Assembly (NCBI GenBank): GCA_026119855.1 | Contig: JAOWBW010001800.1 | Span: forward strand, 1 to 64,000 | DNA: 64,000 bases | Reading direction: 5' to 3' | Source: Campanula takesimana | Lineage: Eukaryota > Streptophyta > Magnoliopsida > Asterales > Campanulaceae | Notes under the pieces: model-generated | Databases searched by the model: none | Told to the model about the DNA's origin: nothing | Seen by the model: the letters and a program-made list of their open reading frames with translations, nothing else | Shown: positions 20,370-31,672 of the stretch, one piece after another | How the letters are laid out: each line of letters begins with the position of its first letter | How positions within the stretch are numbered: the first letter of the stretch is position 1 | Position numbers and translations under genes: made by a program

Positions 20370-23154
20370 ATGCCCGCTATTCCTCACCTTGACCCCAACG
20401 CCATGTTTGGTTTCTATGAGCGAAATAATAGGATTTATATGTTGTCAGAAGGAATTTGGAAAATGTTGTCACTAATGGCAATAAGTGACTTATTGTTTTT
20501 GAATAAGACCCCTAGGGACGATGTAAAGTATCCTTCAGGTCTGTTTGCCCCCAAGGCCCTTCCAGGTTGTGCTGATGGCGTCATACTCCTGAATACCCTT
20601 GACGCTGTTATAGACCACATTTTTCTTCATTATGTTAAAGATAAATCAGCCTTTCGATCCCGTTTTGAGGGTCCTTCCTTGGCCCCAGTAGTCGAATCGG
20701 GGGGGAAGGTCACCTCGTCCTCGTCACGGGATGATTCTAACCCCTTAGTTGCTGCAGGTATGGCCGAGGAAGGTGTTTCCGGGAGGATAGTTGATTGGTT
20801 TGATGATGAAGCTGTGACTTCTAGGAGAGGTCGGGATGGGGCTGGTCCCTCAGGGTCAAGTCGGCCTAAGCATCCTATTGGTGGGGATGCTATGATTAGG
20901 GACCTTTACGAGAATTTTGGAGTAGATAGACGAGAGTTCAAATTGTTCTATAGCAAAGCCCGACCCTTCTCCTCTGATGCCGAGGTTAAACAATTTTATT
21001 ATGATGATGCCCTCCTCCCTTTTTTCTATAAGCAGTTTCAGCTTGGTCTTCGGCTCCCCCTTGACCCCTTCATTAATGAATTTCTTGAGGAATGGAACAT
21101 TGTGCCGGCCCATCTGGGTGCTAACGCGGTCAGGTATCTTACCGGCTTCATAATCCTTTGCCGTGGTCTCGGCTTTGAACCGTGCATGTCCGCTTTTTTC
21201 CATTTCTTCCAATCGTCGTATAATTCCTCCACCAGAACTATTACCATCAAGTCTGAGCCCAACAAACCCAAGCTCATGGTTCCTATCTCGAGTGTCGTGA
21301 ATAAGGTGACGGGCTAGAATAAGCATGTGATCAAAGTGGAAATCCGTCAGGGTTGGGAGTTCCTAGGCCCGGACCGCAATCCTGTCAAGCCTAAGGTAGT
21401 TCACCGTCCGGATTGGAGTGCCGCCTTGATAAAGATGTTGGAATTGTTTGCTGCTACTGCCACTCTGGATTGGTCCCGGACCGAGATTGATTTCAAATTC
21501 CACGTAGAGGTCGGTCTGATGAGGGGGCCGATTGGTGGAGTTAAGCCGAGAGTTGTAGTGGAAAGGGGGCGTCGACTCCCGGATTGGGTTGTTCACCCAG
21601 ATCTTGTCTTTTATTCTGATTGCTTTGTGTGAAAGGCTGAGGCCGACAAGTGTCTCAAGGCCAGAGATATTATAGGATGTAATTTCTTTTCCATGCTTCT
21701 TTGTCTTCCCTGATTGTTTCCATTCGTCTTTTTAACTTTCTCTTCTCGTGCAGATCTTTCCATGGAGGATGTCCAGCTTATCGAAGAAGAGGAACTCGAC
21801 CCCGCCATGGCGTCAAGAAGGAAAAAACAACTATCTCGTACCTGAGGTATTGAAAAGCGCCATGCCGACATGGCGTCAGGCAGGAGGCACTGCAGGCCCA
21901 AGGAGTCGCCAACATTCCCACGGGCCCCCCTGTCATTCAAGTTGGAGCCGGCGGAGAAGAGGTGGAGGTCGAGACTCTTGAAAAGGAAACCGGGATGGAG
22001 AATGCTGATCAGTCACAGGAACGCAGTCGAAGTCTTGTTGAGGAGCAAATCGACCAGGCGGGTCGTCGGGATAAGAGGCTTAGAGCAGAAGGTGAGGACG
22101 ATTTAGAGCCCCCACCCAAGAGAACTCCTACTCGTGGGTCAGCCTCGGCTTTGGGTCCTTCTGAGGTCGAGATCAATGATCTGGATCACGCTCTTGGCAA
22201 TGTTGTGATCATTCCAGATATTGATGATTCCATTCGCTCTGGTCCTGCTCTCAAACTCGGTGCGGCCGTCATAAAAAGGGCCATGAATCAAAGGACTATT
22301 CAAAGATTGGTGGAAACCCGTCCGACCTCCACACAGCTTCGGAACCGCAAGGGCCTACTTATCAGTGAGGTACTTTGTATTTCATTGTTTGTTGATTAAA
22401 ATGTTCTGCTTTTGACGTCTTTATCTTTCCTTTGTAGCTTGCCTCCATTGCCCAGCATGAATATGCGTTGATGCAGCTTGCCATAAGCAACGCTAGGAAA
22501 TGTGAGGACAAGGTCGAACCTCTTCATGTTTCCAATGCTGAGCTGAAGGCCAAAGTAGAAGCCCTTGAGAAGGAGAAGGCCCCATTTGAAGCAGAGTTGA
22601 AGAAGGCAGCTGATATGTCGGCGGAGGCTCATGAGACGGTTCGTCGGGCCGAGACGGTGATGAGAACAGCCAAGGAGGAGACTGCTGTGGCGAGGGCCGA
22701 TCTGGAGAGAGAACGTCAACGAGCGGAGGGCCTTGTGTTAGAGAAAAATGCTGCGGAGGAGAGGCTGGTCCAGTTGGAGGAGAGCATTCCGAGTCGGGAG
22801 ATGCGGGCGGTGGAGGCTTGCAAGAAGGGTGCGGCAATGAAGGCAGCCATTCAAGATGAAGTCGGCACTACCTACAATGATGCCTGGTCTAATCTGTCTC
22901 GCCTTCTCTGGATATACCCCGAAGTTGATATAACTCTTGACAAGCTCGCACGCCTCTACAACCAGGATGCTTACGGTGTTGAGGCATGGGCTGCCCACTC
23001 CTTAATTTCGTTTTCTGATAAGGGCCTGAGGGTGATCCACAGCCGAGATCGAAAAGAGGGTAACCCCCCGTGGGTGCCTCCGCCTGTCGAGGAGGGGAAT
23101 CTTGACGAGCTGATTGCCAGTGTTGAAGAGGAGGCTGACGCCGACATTGATTAG
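20370..23154 (+). pseudogene. Antisense three-exon gene of the Tat element (PF04195-like)
   Basis: Exons about 20370-21678, 21754-22369 and 22438-23154. Intron 1 (GTAATT...GTGCAG, 75 bases) and intron 2 (GTACTT...TTGTAG, 68 bases) keep the frame at the junctions as read. Exon 1 carries a segment with PFINEFLEEWNIVPAHLGAN and RYLTGFIILCRGLGFEP, which resembles the 'putative gypsy type transposon' domain (PF04195) known from antisense ORFs of Tat-group elements. Exon 3 codes a long coiled coil (Glu/Lys/Ala-rich, about 100 residues) and a conserved-looking C-terminus ending ASVEEEADADID. Defects: TAG at 21315, TGA at 21630 (both where Trp is likely) and a frameshift between about 21830 and 21880. 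Function unknown. Confidence 0.75.
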
Positions 23155-23553
23155 TCTGACCTGAACCTCGTTTTTGTTTGTATCTGATGGCCGGTTTGGC
23201 CCCAAAACAATGTTTTTTAGTATTTATTTTGCTCGGCCTGGCGTTTGCTGGGGGAGTTTTAACACTCAAAATCCTTGGGGTTAGTATTTGTCTGCCCGTG
23301 ACCAGTGTTAGCGGGGGGCGTAAACACTTAATTGTTTGTAAGGATTTGTATTCCTTAGTTTGTGTTTATCCCGTCTTGTTCAAGTTGTTTTTCCTCGATT
23401 TGAGGCGTCAATAGTCCGAAATGACGATGCATGCTAACCGGTTTGGGCTAGGCTGTATGCCGTGGTCGATCACTGTTATCGCCGTGTCGAACATCTATTG
23501 CTCGGTTTTGATACGTTAAGTCTGACCGTTAGGACCGACTCAAGTCATCTTAT
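23155..23553. other. Non-coding tail after the antisense gene
   Basis: Probably 3' UTR and terminator region of the antisense gene. No motif is clear enough to call. Confidence 0.4.
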
Positions 23554-23805
23554 GTGCTAGTTGTTAGAACTAGGCTTTAGAAGTTATGCATGTGTGCTCG
23601 TCAACTTCGTTAGGGTGCTAGCTATTGAAACTAGGCTTTAGAAGTCATGCTTTTAAGTATGCTCATCGACTTCGTTAGGTCGCTAGTTATTGAAACTAGG
23701 CTTTAGAAGTTATGCATAAGTGTGCTCTTCAACTTCGTTAGGGTGCTAGTGATTGAAACTAGGCTTTAGAAGTCATGCTTTAAGTGTGCTCATCGACTTC
23801 GTTAG
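23554..23805. repeat. Four ~63-bp tandem repeats, dimeric pattern
   Basis: Starts near 23554, 23615, 23680 and 23743. All have GAAACTAGGCTTTAGAAGT (first copy AGAACTAGG). Copies 1 and 3 continue TTATGCAT...TCAACTTCGTTAG, copies 2 and 4 TCATGCTTT...ATCGACTTCGTTAG. The true period is thus about 126-128 bases. It lies between the two convergent gene ends, as expected of Tat 3'-region arrays. Confidence 0.85.
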
Positions 23806-23977
23806 ATGATCTCGGCGTTGTACATAACGCTAAGACCGTGTTATGCACTATAATCCAAGCTTGATGTAAATGAAATAAAGGAAATTTTATTGATAAAATC
23901 AAACTAAGACAACTAGATATCAACTATAAAATCTAAAACTGAAAAATCTGAAAAGGAATAAATTGCTAACTGAGGTG
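23806..23977. other. Short spacer after pol
   Basis: AT-rich, no ORF. It is followed on the minus strand by the pol stop codon. Confidence 0.4.
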
Positions 23978-25106
23978 CTAATGATAGTATTTTCTCAGGT
24001 GTTCGGAATGCCATGGGTGTTTAAGCTCTTTTCCTTCCGGAGTTTTGAACATGTAGGTCCCTTCCCGTATAATGTGGGTGATGATGTAAGGGCCTTCCCA
24101 GTTTGGCGAGAGCTTATTTTGTTGTGCCTTCAAGTGTGTCGACTCAATTTTTCTGAGTACCCAGTCACCGACCTCAAAGGTTCTCTTTTTCACTTTGCTG
24201 TCATGGTAGGCCTTGGTTCTTTGCTTGTAATTGATCATTCTGAGTTGGGCGGTTAGCCTTTTTTCGTCAACTAGGTCTAGATCCAGTAGTCGGTTGTATT
24301 CATTAATGACCTCGTCATAGTTGGTTACTCTGAAAGTCAGCAAGGCCATCTCGACTGGCGCCATTGCTTCTGAACCGTAAGTCATAGCGAAGGGTGTCTC
24401 CCCAGTTGGCCCCCGAGTGGTTGTACGGACGGCCCATAGAGCCAGGGGAGTTCGTCCAGCCACTTTCCTTGACTGCCTTCTAAATTCTTGGTGAGTGCTC
24501 TCAAGACCAGTTTGTTGGCGGCTTCGGCCTGTCCATTGCCTTGAGGATGACTGACTGACGACTTCTTTTGCTTGACTCCCAACCTATTCATCTCCTCGGT
24601 GAAAGCATCAGAGAATTGGAGGCCATTGTCCGTCACTATAGTGTGTGGCACGCCAAACCGACACCATATGTAATCATGGATGAAGTTGATGGCATTCTCT
24701 TCAGTGATCTTTGCTAGTGGTTTCGCCTCTACCCATTTGGTGAAGTAATCAACTGCCACAATTACATATTTGTTGCTCCCTTTGGCTAATGGGAACGGTC
24801 CAATGATGTCGACTCCCCATATGTCGAATGGCCATGTCGGTATGACCAAGCTTTGCTCTACAGCAGGTACTTTGGGTAAGTCGGAGTAGCGTTGACATTT
24901 GTCACACCTTTTTACGTAGGCTTGGGCATCCTCCCTCATATTCGGCCAATAGTATCCAAGCGTGATGATCTTGTCGGCAAGGGTTCTGGCCCCGGGTTTC
25001 CCCCACAAACTCCCCCATGTACCTCGGCGAGGAGTTTCTCGGTGCTTTTTGGCGCGACACATCTAAGGAGAGGTCGAGAGAATGACCTTCTGTACAGGAT
25101 GCCATT
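23978..25106 (-). pseudogene. Tat Gypsy integrase, frameshifted
   Basis: The minus strand shows the zinc-binding end (RCDKCQRY) and the core with WGVDIIGPFP, TDNGLQF and HPQGNGQAEAANK, which supply the D-D-E triad. The C-terminal part has GETPFAMTYGSEAMAPVE and VGDWVLRKI...LSPNWEGPYIITHI. No chromodomain follows, as expected for Tat. The enzyme would insert element DNA into the genome. At least two frame changes occur: one near 24990 between the RT-RNase H frame and GARTLADKII, one near 24440-24460 between the core and the C-terminal frame. The start is joined to the upstream frame through TAG 25107. Confidence 0.9.
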
Positions 25107-26855
25107 CTAGACTATGTATCTTGCCTTCTTCTTTTTGATCGATTTGGCCTCTAACTCGTCCTCAGGAAGCTTTCCCTTTTCCAAGTAGTCCTTGTAGTCG
25201 TCGATCCATGTCCTTTCCTCATCATCTAAGAGCAAAATCTCCAGTCTTTCATAAGCAGGCTGGTCGGTGTAAATGATCAAGGGATCCGAGTCTTCAGCTG
25301 TTGCCATCTTTGAAAGCAGATCGGCTTCCAGGTTGTATTCTCTACCGACTTGCCGTATATCCCAGAACTCAAAGTTCTTGGTCAGGTTTAGGACGAGGTC
25401 TTTGTACTTGGGCAGCATGTGGTTTTCGGTGTTGTATTCCCCTTTAACTTGATTCACCACCAGTTGGGAGTCGCTGTATGCTACCAATCTCGTTGCACCA
25501 AAGAACTTGGCTCTTTCAAGTCCTAGGATTAGGGCCTCATATTCAGCTTGATTATTTGAGGCAGGGAACTTGAACCTGATAAAATCACGTGCAACATGCT
25601 CTCCGGCAGGGCTAGTCAAGTAGACCCCGGCGCCGCTTCTTCCTTGGGTAGTTGACCCGTCGGTGTATAGGACCCAACAGTTGGGCGGTAGTTCTTCCAA
25701 GGGCTCTCTATCCATAGGGAACTTCCTTTTTCGGGCAGTCGCCGTATGTGCACTTGTAAAGGCGGTCTCGACTAAGAAGTCGGCAATAGGTTGGGCCAGA
25801 AGAGTCTTCCTCGGCTTGTAGGTTATATCGAATTCGGTCAGTTCGATCGACCAGTTAAGTAGGCGTCCTGAGCTGTCCATCTTGTGAAGTATTTTTCTAA
25901 GAGGAGCATTGGTATAGACCGTGATGGGATGAGCCGAGAAGTAGGCTCGTAGTTTTCTGGCTGCAATTACCAAGGCATTAGCAATTTTCTCGGCATTGAA
26001 GTACCTGCTCTCGGTATCCGACAGTGCTTTGCTGACGTAGTAGACCGGCTTCTGGATACCGCCTTCTTCTCTGACTAGCACGGCTACTACAGCTCGGTCG
26101 GTTGCTGCTAAGAAAATGTACAATGTCTCACCCATGACCGGGCTACTAAGTAGGGGTGGAGAGCCGAGGTAGTCTTTCAGTTGCTGGAACGAGGTCGAAC
26201 ATTCTGGCGTCCAAGCAAAATCCTTTGTTCCCTTCAAGGCTTTGAAAAAGGGGAGGGATTTTTCTGCCGATTTAGCAATAAACCTACCGAGTGCTGCTAC
26301 TCTCCCATTCAACCTTTGAACCTCTTTGATACAAGTCGGTTCCCTCATATCGATCAAGGCTTGGATCTTTTCTGGATTAGCCTCGATGCCTCGCTGAGAA
26401 ACCATGAAACCTATAAACTTGCCCGCCGTAACCCCGAAGATGCACTTGCTAGGGTTGAGCTTCATATCGTTAGCTTTTAAGTTGTTAATGGTTTCCTCCA
26501 GATCTGGTATATGGCTGCCGATCTTGGTCTTAATCACCATATCATCAATGTAGGCCTCCATATTCCGGCCTATCTGAGATTTGAAGACCTTGTTCACCAT
26601 CCTCTGATACGTGGCTCCTGCATTCTTTAAGCCGAAAGGCATCATGACGTAGCAGTATACGCCGCCTGCAGCTTGAAAAGCTGTCCTTTCTATGTCGGCC
26701 TCGGCCATTTTGACTTGATGATAGCCAGAGTAGGCGTCCAAGAAACTGAGGGTTTGATGGCCGGCAATGGAGTCTACGAGCTTGTCAATCCTTGGGAGGG
26801 GATAGCTATCTTTGGGACAGGCCTTGTTCAGGTCCGTAAAGTCCACGCACATCCT
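25107..26855 (-). pseudogene. Tat Gypsy reverse transcriptase with two RNase H domains
   Basis: About 580 residues. RT has FLDAYSGYHQVKMA and MPFGLKNAGATYQRMV, with catalytic YIDD at residues 101-104. The usual Gypsy RNase H follows (degenerate, near 240-360), then a second one with LYTDGSTTQGRSGAG (about 395), NNQAEYEAL (about 432) and YSDSQLVV (about 455). This archaeal-type second RNase H is the hallmark of the Tat group. The frame is open except at its borders: TAG 26856-26858 stands where the family has Trp before RMCVDF, and TAG 25107-25109 cuts the passage into integrase. Confidence 0.94.
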
Positions 26856-28580
26856 CTATTTGCCATTGTGCTTCTTTACCATGACGACGTTTGCAAGCCA
26901 CTCGGGGTATGTTGCCTCTCTTATGATGCCGGCTTTGAGGAGTTTATCGACCTCGGTCTCAATTGCTTTTTCCTTGTTGGTAGAGAAGACTCGTCTTGTC
27001 TGTTTGACCGGTTTGAAGAACTTGTCAACTTCTAGTTTGTGGAGAGCGACAGCTTCCTTTACTCCCACCATGTCATCTACTTTCCAGGCAAATACGTCCA
27101 AATTGTTTTGGAGTAGGGAAATGAGCTCTTCTCGTTCTTGTTGGGAGAGTTGCTTCCCAATCTTCACTTTCTGATCTGGATAGTCTGGGTTGATGATGAC
27201 CTCGTCTAACTGATCCACTGGTTTAAGTTCGGGGCCGTCTCTGAATTCTAGGGTCTCGACAATGATCTGCTTGACCTTCTCTTTGTCCTCTCCTTCCAAA
27301 CTTAGGTTTTCCATGGCCAACAATTTCTCGATCTCGGTCTCCATATCAGTCGGCTGTGTGGCCCCCGAGCTTGGGACGACGGCGAGAGCCAAGTTGTCCG
27401 AAGCTATGTTCATCAAGATGCAGCCGAAACCATCTAAGCCGTATGTAACCTCGGCCTTAGTCGGGACATCGTTGTAAAGAATAACCCACTCTTCAGGTTC
27501 ATCTTCAACAGTCGCCAATATAACACCGATATGTGGCGTCGAGGTTGTAACCGTGGTTGATTTTGAAACCGTGATTCTTTTATCAGGAGTATCAATCTCC
27601 ATTTTGGCCTTTGCTTTCCTGGACTTCATCACATGCTCTAAAAAATCTCTCGGCGACCCTGGGACGCACCCAATTCCAGCCGGGGTGGGGAACTTCACCC
27701 TTTGATGAGGGAGGGAGGCAACCAAACCCAACTTTCCTTGACTGGGTGCACCTAGGATAGCATGGTAATCACTGTCTAGATCCATGACTATGAAGGTGAC
27801 CGTGGCCGAGGTTTTGTAGGGGTGAGTGCCAACTTCCAAGAGTAAGTCGACGGTTCCTTTGGCATCGGCCTTATGATTAGTGAACCCCTCTAGCCTTCCA
27901 TTATACGGGGTCAGCATTGTATCGGGAAGTTCCATCTCTTTAAAGGTGCGATAGTATAGCACATCCTTGGCCGCTCCGGAGTCTATGAGGAGCCTGTCCG
28001 ACTCGCAATTATCAATGCGGCCTGTGATGACCAATGGTTGTTCTCTCATTGCACGGTTTCCCGCCAACTCATTCGGAGAAAAACTGATCACTTCCTCCCT
28101 CTCATGGATCCAGGGAGGGATGTGGAAGACTTTACTTAGCTCGTAAATCTGCTCCTTGAGTTTCTTTTTTGATGGAATTTCCTCTCTGATCACGCCTATC
28201 AACCTAGCCCGAGGTGGTCTGTCGACCTGATCATTGTTTTTGTCTTCTTCCCTTGGGCGTTTATTGTCCTTGGTCATGAACTGATTGAGCTTGCCCTGGT
28301 CGGCCCATTTCTGCAGAATCTTCTTCAGGGCAAAACAGTTCTCGGTGTCGTGACCGTTATCTCTGTGATAGGAGCAATACTTTGTGGTATCCCTTGGGTA
28401 TTTCGGGTTGTCTTTTAGAGGCTTGGGGTTGGGGAGATCCACCAGATTCATGATCTCAGAGATCGGTTTATTGAATGTGGTGAATGTCTCGGTCCCCCTG
28501 GTCCTGTTTTTGCCTTTGCCGTTTCCCCCGTTGGTCCCCTGGGACGAGTTCCCGTTATGCGACTTGTCATGATCTCGCTC
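26856..28580 (-). pseudogene. Tat Gypsy gag C-terminus, protease, RT start
   Basis: In frame with gag across one TGA. It contains the zinc-knuckle-like CSYHRDNGHDTENC, the retropepsin motif LLIDSGAAKDVLYY, and a long linker (KPVDQLDEVIINPDYPDQ, with ELISLLQNNLDVFAWKVDDM). The first RT block follows (AGIIREATYPEWLANVVMVKKHNGK) and ends at TAG 26856. The protease would cut the gag-pol polyprotein inside particles. Confidence 0.92.
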
Positions 28581-29986
28581 TCATTCCTTATGACCATATA
28601 ACTTCTTTTTCTTCTCCTCGGCGATGGCCGTAGAGTAAGCAACGTGGTACAACTCGGCTTTGGTGAGGGGCTCTCTGACCGACAATTCATAAGTTAGCTG
28701 CTCTGACCAATGACCATTCGTGAAGCATACAATTATCTCCCTGTCGGTCAGGCGTTCTTCTATTGAGTCGGCAAGGTCCCTAAACCGGTTGTAGAAACTC
28801 AGGGTGGACTCGTTCTTGCTCTGGACCATGTTGGCTAGGTCAGACAACCTTTTCTTTCTAGCACCAGCAGTAGCAAAATATTCCAAAAATTGTGATTTCA
28901 ACTTGGCAAAGGAATTGATGCTGCTTTTCTCAAGGTCCATGAAGCAGGACCGAGCTGCTTTTGTTAAGGTGCTTGCAAAGGCCTTGCACAGCACGTCATC
29001 CTGATTGGACACTAGGGCCATGGTGGCCTCAAAGGCTTGGATGTGATCCTGAGCATCGGCGTTGCCGGAGTATTTGTCTAGATGTGGGAGCTTTAACTGC
29101 GGATTAGGTGGTGCATCCTTAATCCATTGCGCGAAAGGGCGCATAGCATCGTAATCATTGTTGGGTTTCCTGTGCCCCTGATTCATCATCTCAATGTTGT
29201 CGAGCCTTTCTCTAAGGTCGACGATGTCCCTTGTGCTGAATGCCGAGGTATGACTGGAACTGACTATGCTTCGATCTCGGCGTATCCTTTCACCTTGGAT
29301 TGGTTCAAGGCGATGCCTTGGAGGAGTACGGCGAGGTGGAGTGTGCCGGGGTGGTGTGCGCCTTGGTGGATCCAGTCTGAGAGGTGAATGACGTCGGGCG
29401 TCCTCACGACGTCTTTCCTCTATAATTCTCACTCTAGGGGATTCATCTTCTTGCTCTTCCCGATGGCGATTAATGTGGTCTCTCAGGTCTCCATCCAGAT
29501 TGGGTCTTCTTAACCGTCCGTCTTGGCGACTTACCCGTCTCCTGGGAGGCACATCCCGTCTAAAATTTTGTAGGGGCTCCCTTCTGCTCACTCTGTCGTC
29601 CAGATTTGTTCCCCTCGTTCCAGACGGTTGGAGTAGGTTAGCCAAGGAATTTTCGAGGTCAAGTTCTAACAGGGCCCGCTGTGCTTCGGCCAGCTGTTGG
29701 AGTGTGTGAACATTATATTGAAGCAATGTTCTCTTGTCCAATGGCGGCGGCTGTGATGGTCCTGCTCCATTGTTTCGGGATCCTGTCCTTCGGCGGCGCC
29801 CATATAGATTGACAACATTGGGGGCTGGACCCTTTGAACGGGTATGCATTCCTCCCCTTGTGCGGGTACTGTAGGTGGGAGCCTCTGGTTCTGTGCAGCA
29901 GCGTTTGTGTTTTCGGGGGGCGGTGCGTCCCTTGTGGTTTCTTTAGAAGGGGTGGCTTCTCGCCCGCCAACCAATTCTCCGGCCAT
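28581..29986 (-). pseudogene. Tat Gypsy gag
   Basis: The main frame (from 29849) codes 422 residues. It has an Arg/Pro-rich middle with repeated RRTPPRHTPP-type units, then the gag core with PHLDKYSGNADAQDHIQAFE, MALVSNQDDVLCKAF and LKSQFLEYFATAGARKK (retrotransposon gag type). The probable true start is ATG 29986 (MAGELVGGREATPSKE), joined by a frameshift near 29852. The frame ends at TGA 28581-28583, after which the same frame continues into the protease part; a CGA to TGA change is the likely cause. The product would be the structural coat protein. Confidence 0.9.
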
Positions 29987-30045
29987 GGTCTGGAATTATC
30001 TGGCTAAAGAACTGACCAATCGATTTCCCGGCAATGGAACTAAAC

Positions 30046-30713
30046 TGATGACGCCAAAATCTGGTTGGATCAGCCTTCGTCTAGCGGTTCGTATAATCCC
30101 AGTGACAGTTCTTGATGGCCGGATCTGCACACACGAAACAAACGTGAACTACACCGGGGCTTCACCGGCGAAGGCCCTCCGGTGTAAGAATAAGGATATG
30201 GGTGATTAGAAATAGAGAAAATCAATTGACTAGATTAGAGCCAAAAGTTCGTTACCCGTTTCCTGTGTAGAGGACCTGTTTATATAGGCGTGGGTGAATG
30301 AGCCCTGACTTGCTAGGAAAGCCAGGGAGCCCCTGTTGTTCCAGCACTCGTACTCCTTGGAGATAGACTCCTGATAAGGATGGATTAAGCCCTGTTATCT
30401 GATAGGAGAGTTATCCTTGCTTGGATAAAGACTCTTAATCTTAGAGTTGTAGTATAACTCTATAACTGGTTTCCCAACGATAATGAGAGGTTTCTGATAT
30501 AAGTCGTCCCGTCATCTAACTCGGCTCGTCATAGAGACCGGCTAGGGATTGGAGTTCTCGAACTCGGCCTAGGCAAGGACTGCCTACTCGGCCTTACTTA
30601 TCTCGGCCTATAAACATGGACTTCCTGTGAGTGGGCCTCTCGGTGTAGGTCTGTTAGGCAGGTGGGCCCGAAGTATCTGGGCTCCGTTTAACCAAGTCGG
30701 TTTATGTCGTTCA
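30046..30713 (-). repeat. 5' LTR of the Tat Gypsy element
   Basis: 668 bases. Minus-strand CTATATAAAC at about 30278-30287 is the promoter TATA. Upstream of it on that strand (plus coordinates about 30520-30610) ACTCGGCY/TCTCGGCC phrases recur four or five times. Confidence 0.92.
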
Positions 30714-30870
30714 TGTGATCATCTTCTTGTAATTTTTTCTCTGTCATAATAATATATGTTTCCCTTTGCCCGTGGAGGTAGCCAATAGAGATTAGTGAAC
30801 CACGTATATTCTGTGTTGTTGATTGCGTTCATTATTATCTACTATCTCTTGAGTCTGATTTTCTAACAAG

Positions 30871-30882
30871 TGGTATTAGAGC
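30871..30882 (+). other. Primer-binding site of the small Copia element
   Basis: TGGTATTAGAGC, two bases after the LTR end. It matches the tRNA-Met-type site with one change. Confidence 0.85.
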
Positions 30883-31672
30883 TCTGGTGGCACAAGAGCC
30901 TGGTTAGTTGAGAAAGATCATGGCATTCCGCTGCAATAGAAAGAGTTGGATTCCGGGATGGACCAGAAAATCAACAAGTCTGATGGGAAGCACAGGTTTA
31001 TTATCTGATAGAAGATTATGCATTGGGCGTGCAGATCGCGGGCAGAAAAAGTGCAGATCGCATGCAGAAAACGTGCAGTTCGCGTACAATCTTGGTGCGG
31101 GTCGCGTGCAGTTTTGGTGTAGATCGCGTGCAGTTTTTTTTTCGTGTAGTCCGCGTGCAGTGTTCGTGCAGAAATCTGGATGTCTAGGTTGGACACATTT
31201 GGTATTGTATTCTGTTGCCTCTGACATATTTGAGTTTGGAATTTTCCTGGTTATCCTGAAACTCTTCACTATAGAGGAACGAGAATCAATAAATCTGAGA
31301 GCAGTCAGTGATTGGTCATCTATGCTAGAAATAGCAAATCTGGTAGATCTGAATCCGAAAGTTCGTTTGGTGTTCGTTGGTGATCTAAGAACGCATCTGG
31401 AACGTTTCGGCATCTGGTATCTACATCTGAAGACGGAGATTTGAAGCTAGGGTTCTGTGATCAGAAGTTAGCTGTCTGGTATAGTCTGAAGATCTAACAT
31501 CTGTTGTAGTCTATTCTAGTGATCTAGACGTAGATACAAAATCTGTGTTGCCCGAGACAATAATCTGGTTAGATTTCAGAGTTGTACATCTGACTCTGCG
31601 TCTGAAGAATTCTGAGTCGGCTGCAGCAATGGCGAGCAGTGACAATCTGAGTGAGGATGGATATTAGCCCTA
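30883..31672 (+). other. Internal region of small Copia, no intact gag
   Basis: Open frames here show no gag features. It contains the CGCGTGCAG repeat cluster (31020-31165). ATG 30918 (MAFRCNRKS) may be a remnant gag start. Confidence 0.55.
31020..31165. repeat. GTGCAGATCGCGTGCAG-type repeats
   Basis: About seven degenerate copies at intervals of roughly 17-24 bases. Variants include GTGCAGATCGCGGGCAG, GTGCAGATCGCATGCAG, GTGCGGGTCGCGTGCAG and GTGTAGTCCGCGTGCAG. The CG-containing core is kept while flanks vary. It lies in the 5' leader, as does the second motif cluster of the other Copia element. Confidence 0.75.

Larger units (their letters stand above)
17983..30713 (-). mobile_element. Tat-group Gypsy retrotransposon with antisense genes
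   Basis: 12.7 kb, two 668-base LTRs (17983-18650 and 30046-30713), TGATGATGCC...GTTCA ends and a perfect TGTGA duplication (17978-17982 and 30714-30718). Minus-strand order is gag, protease, RT, RNase H, a second RNase H, integrase; the dual RNase H marks the Tat group. Between integrase and 3' LTR lie a tandem repeat and two genes on the opposite strand. The LTRs differ at about 15 positions by eye, near 2 percent. I could not identify the primer site with confidence. Confidence 0.93.

Noticed and set aside
23178..23414. Hydrophobic 78-residue ORF after the antisense gene as a membrane protein
   Set aside because: T-rich 3' flank gives chance hydrophobic codons. No conserved features and no promoter.
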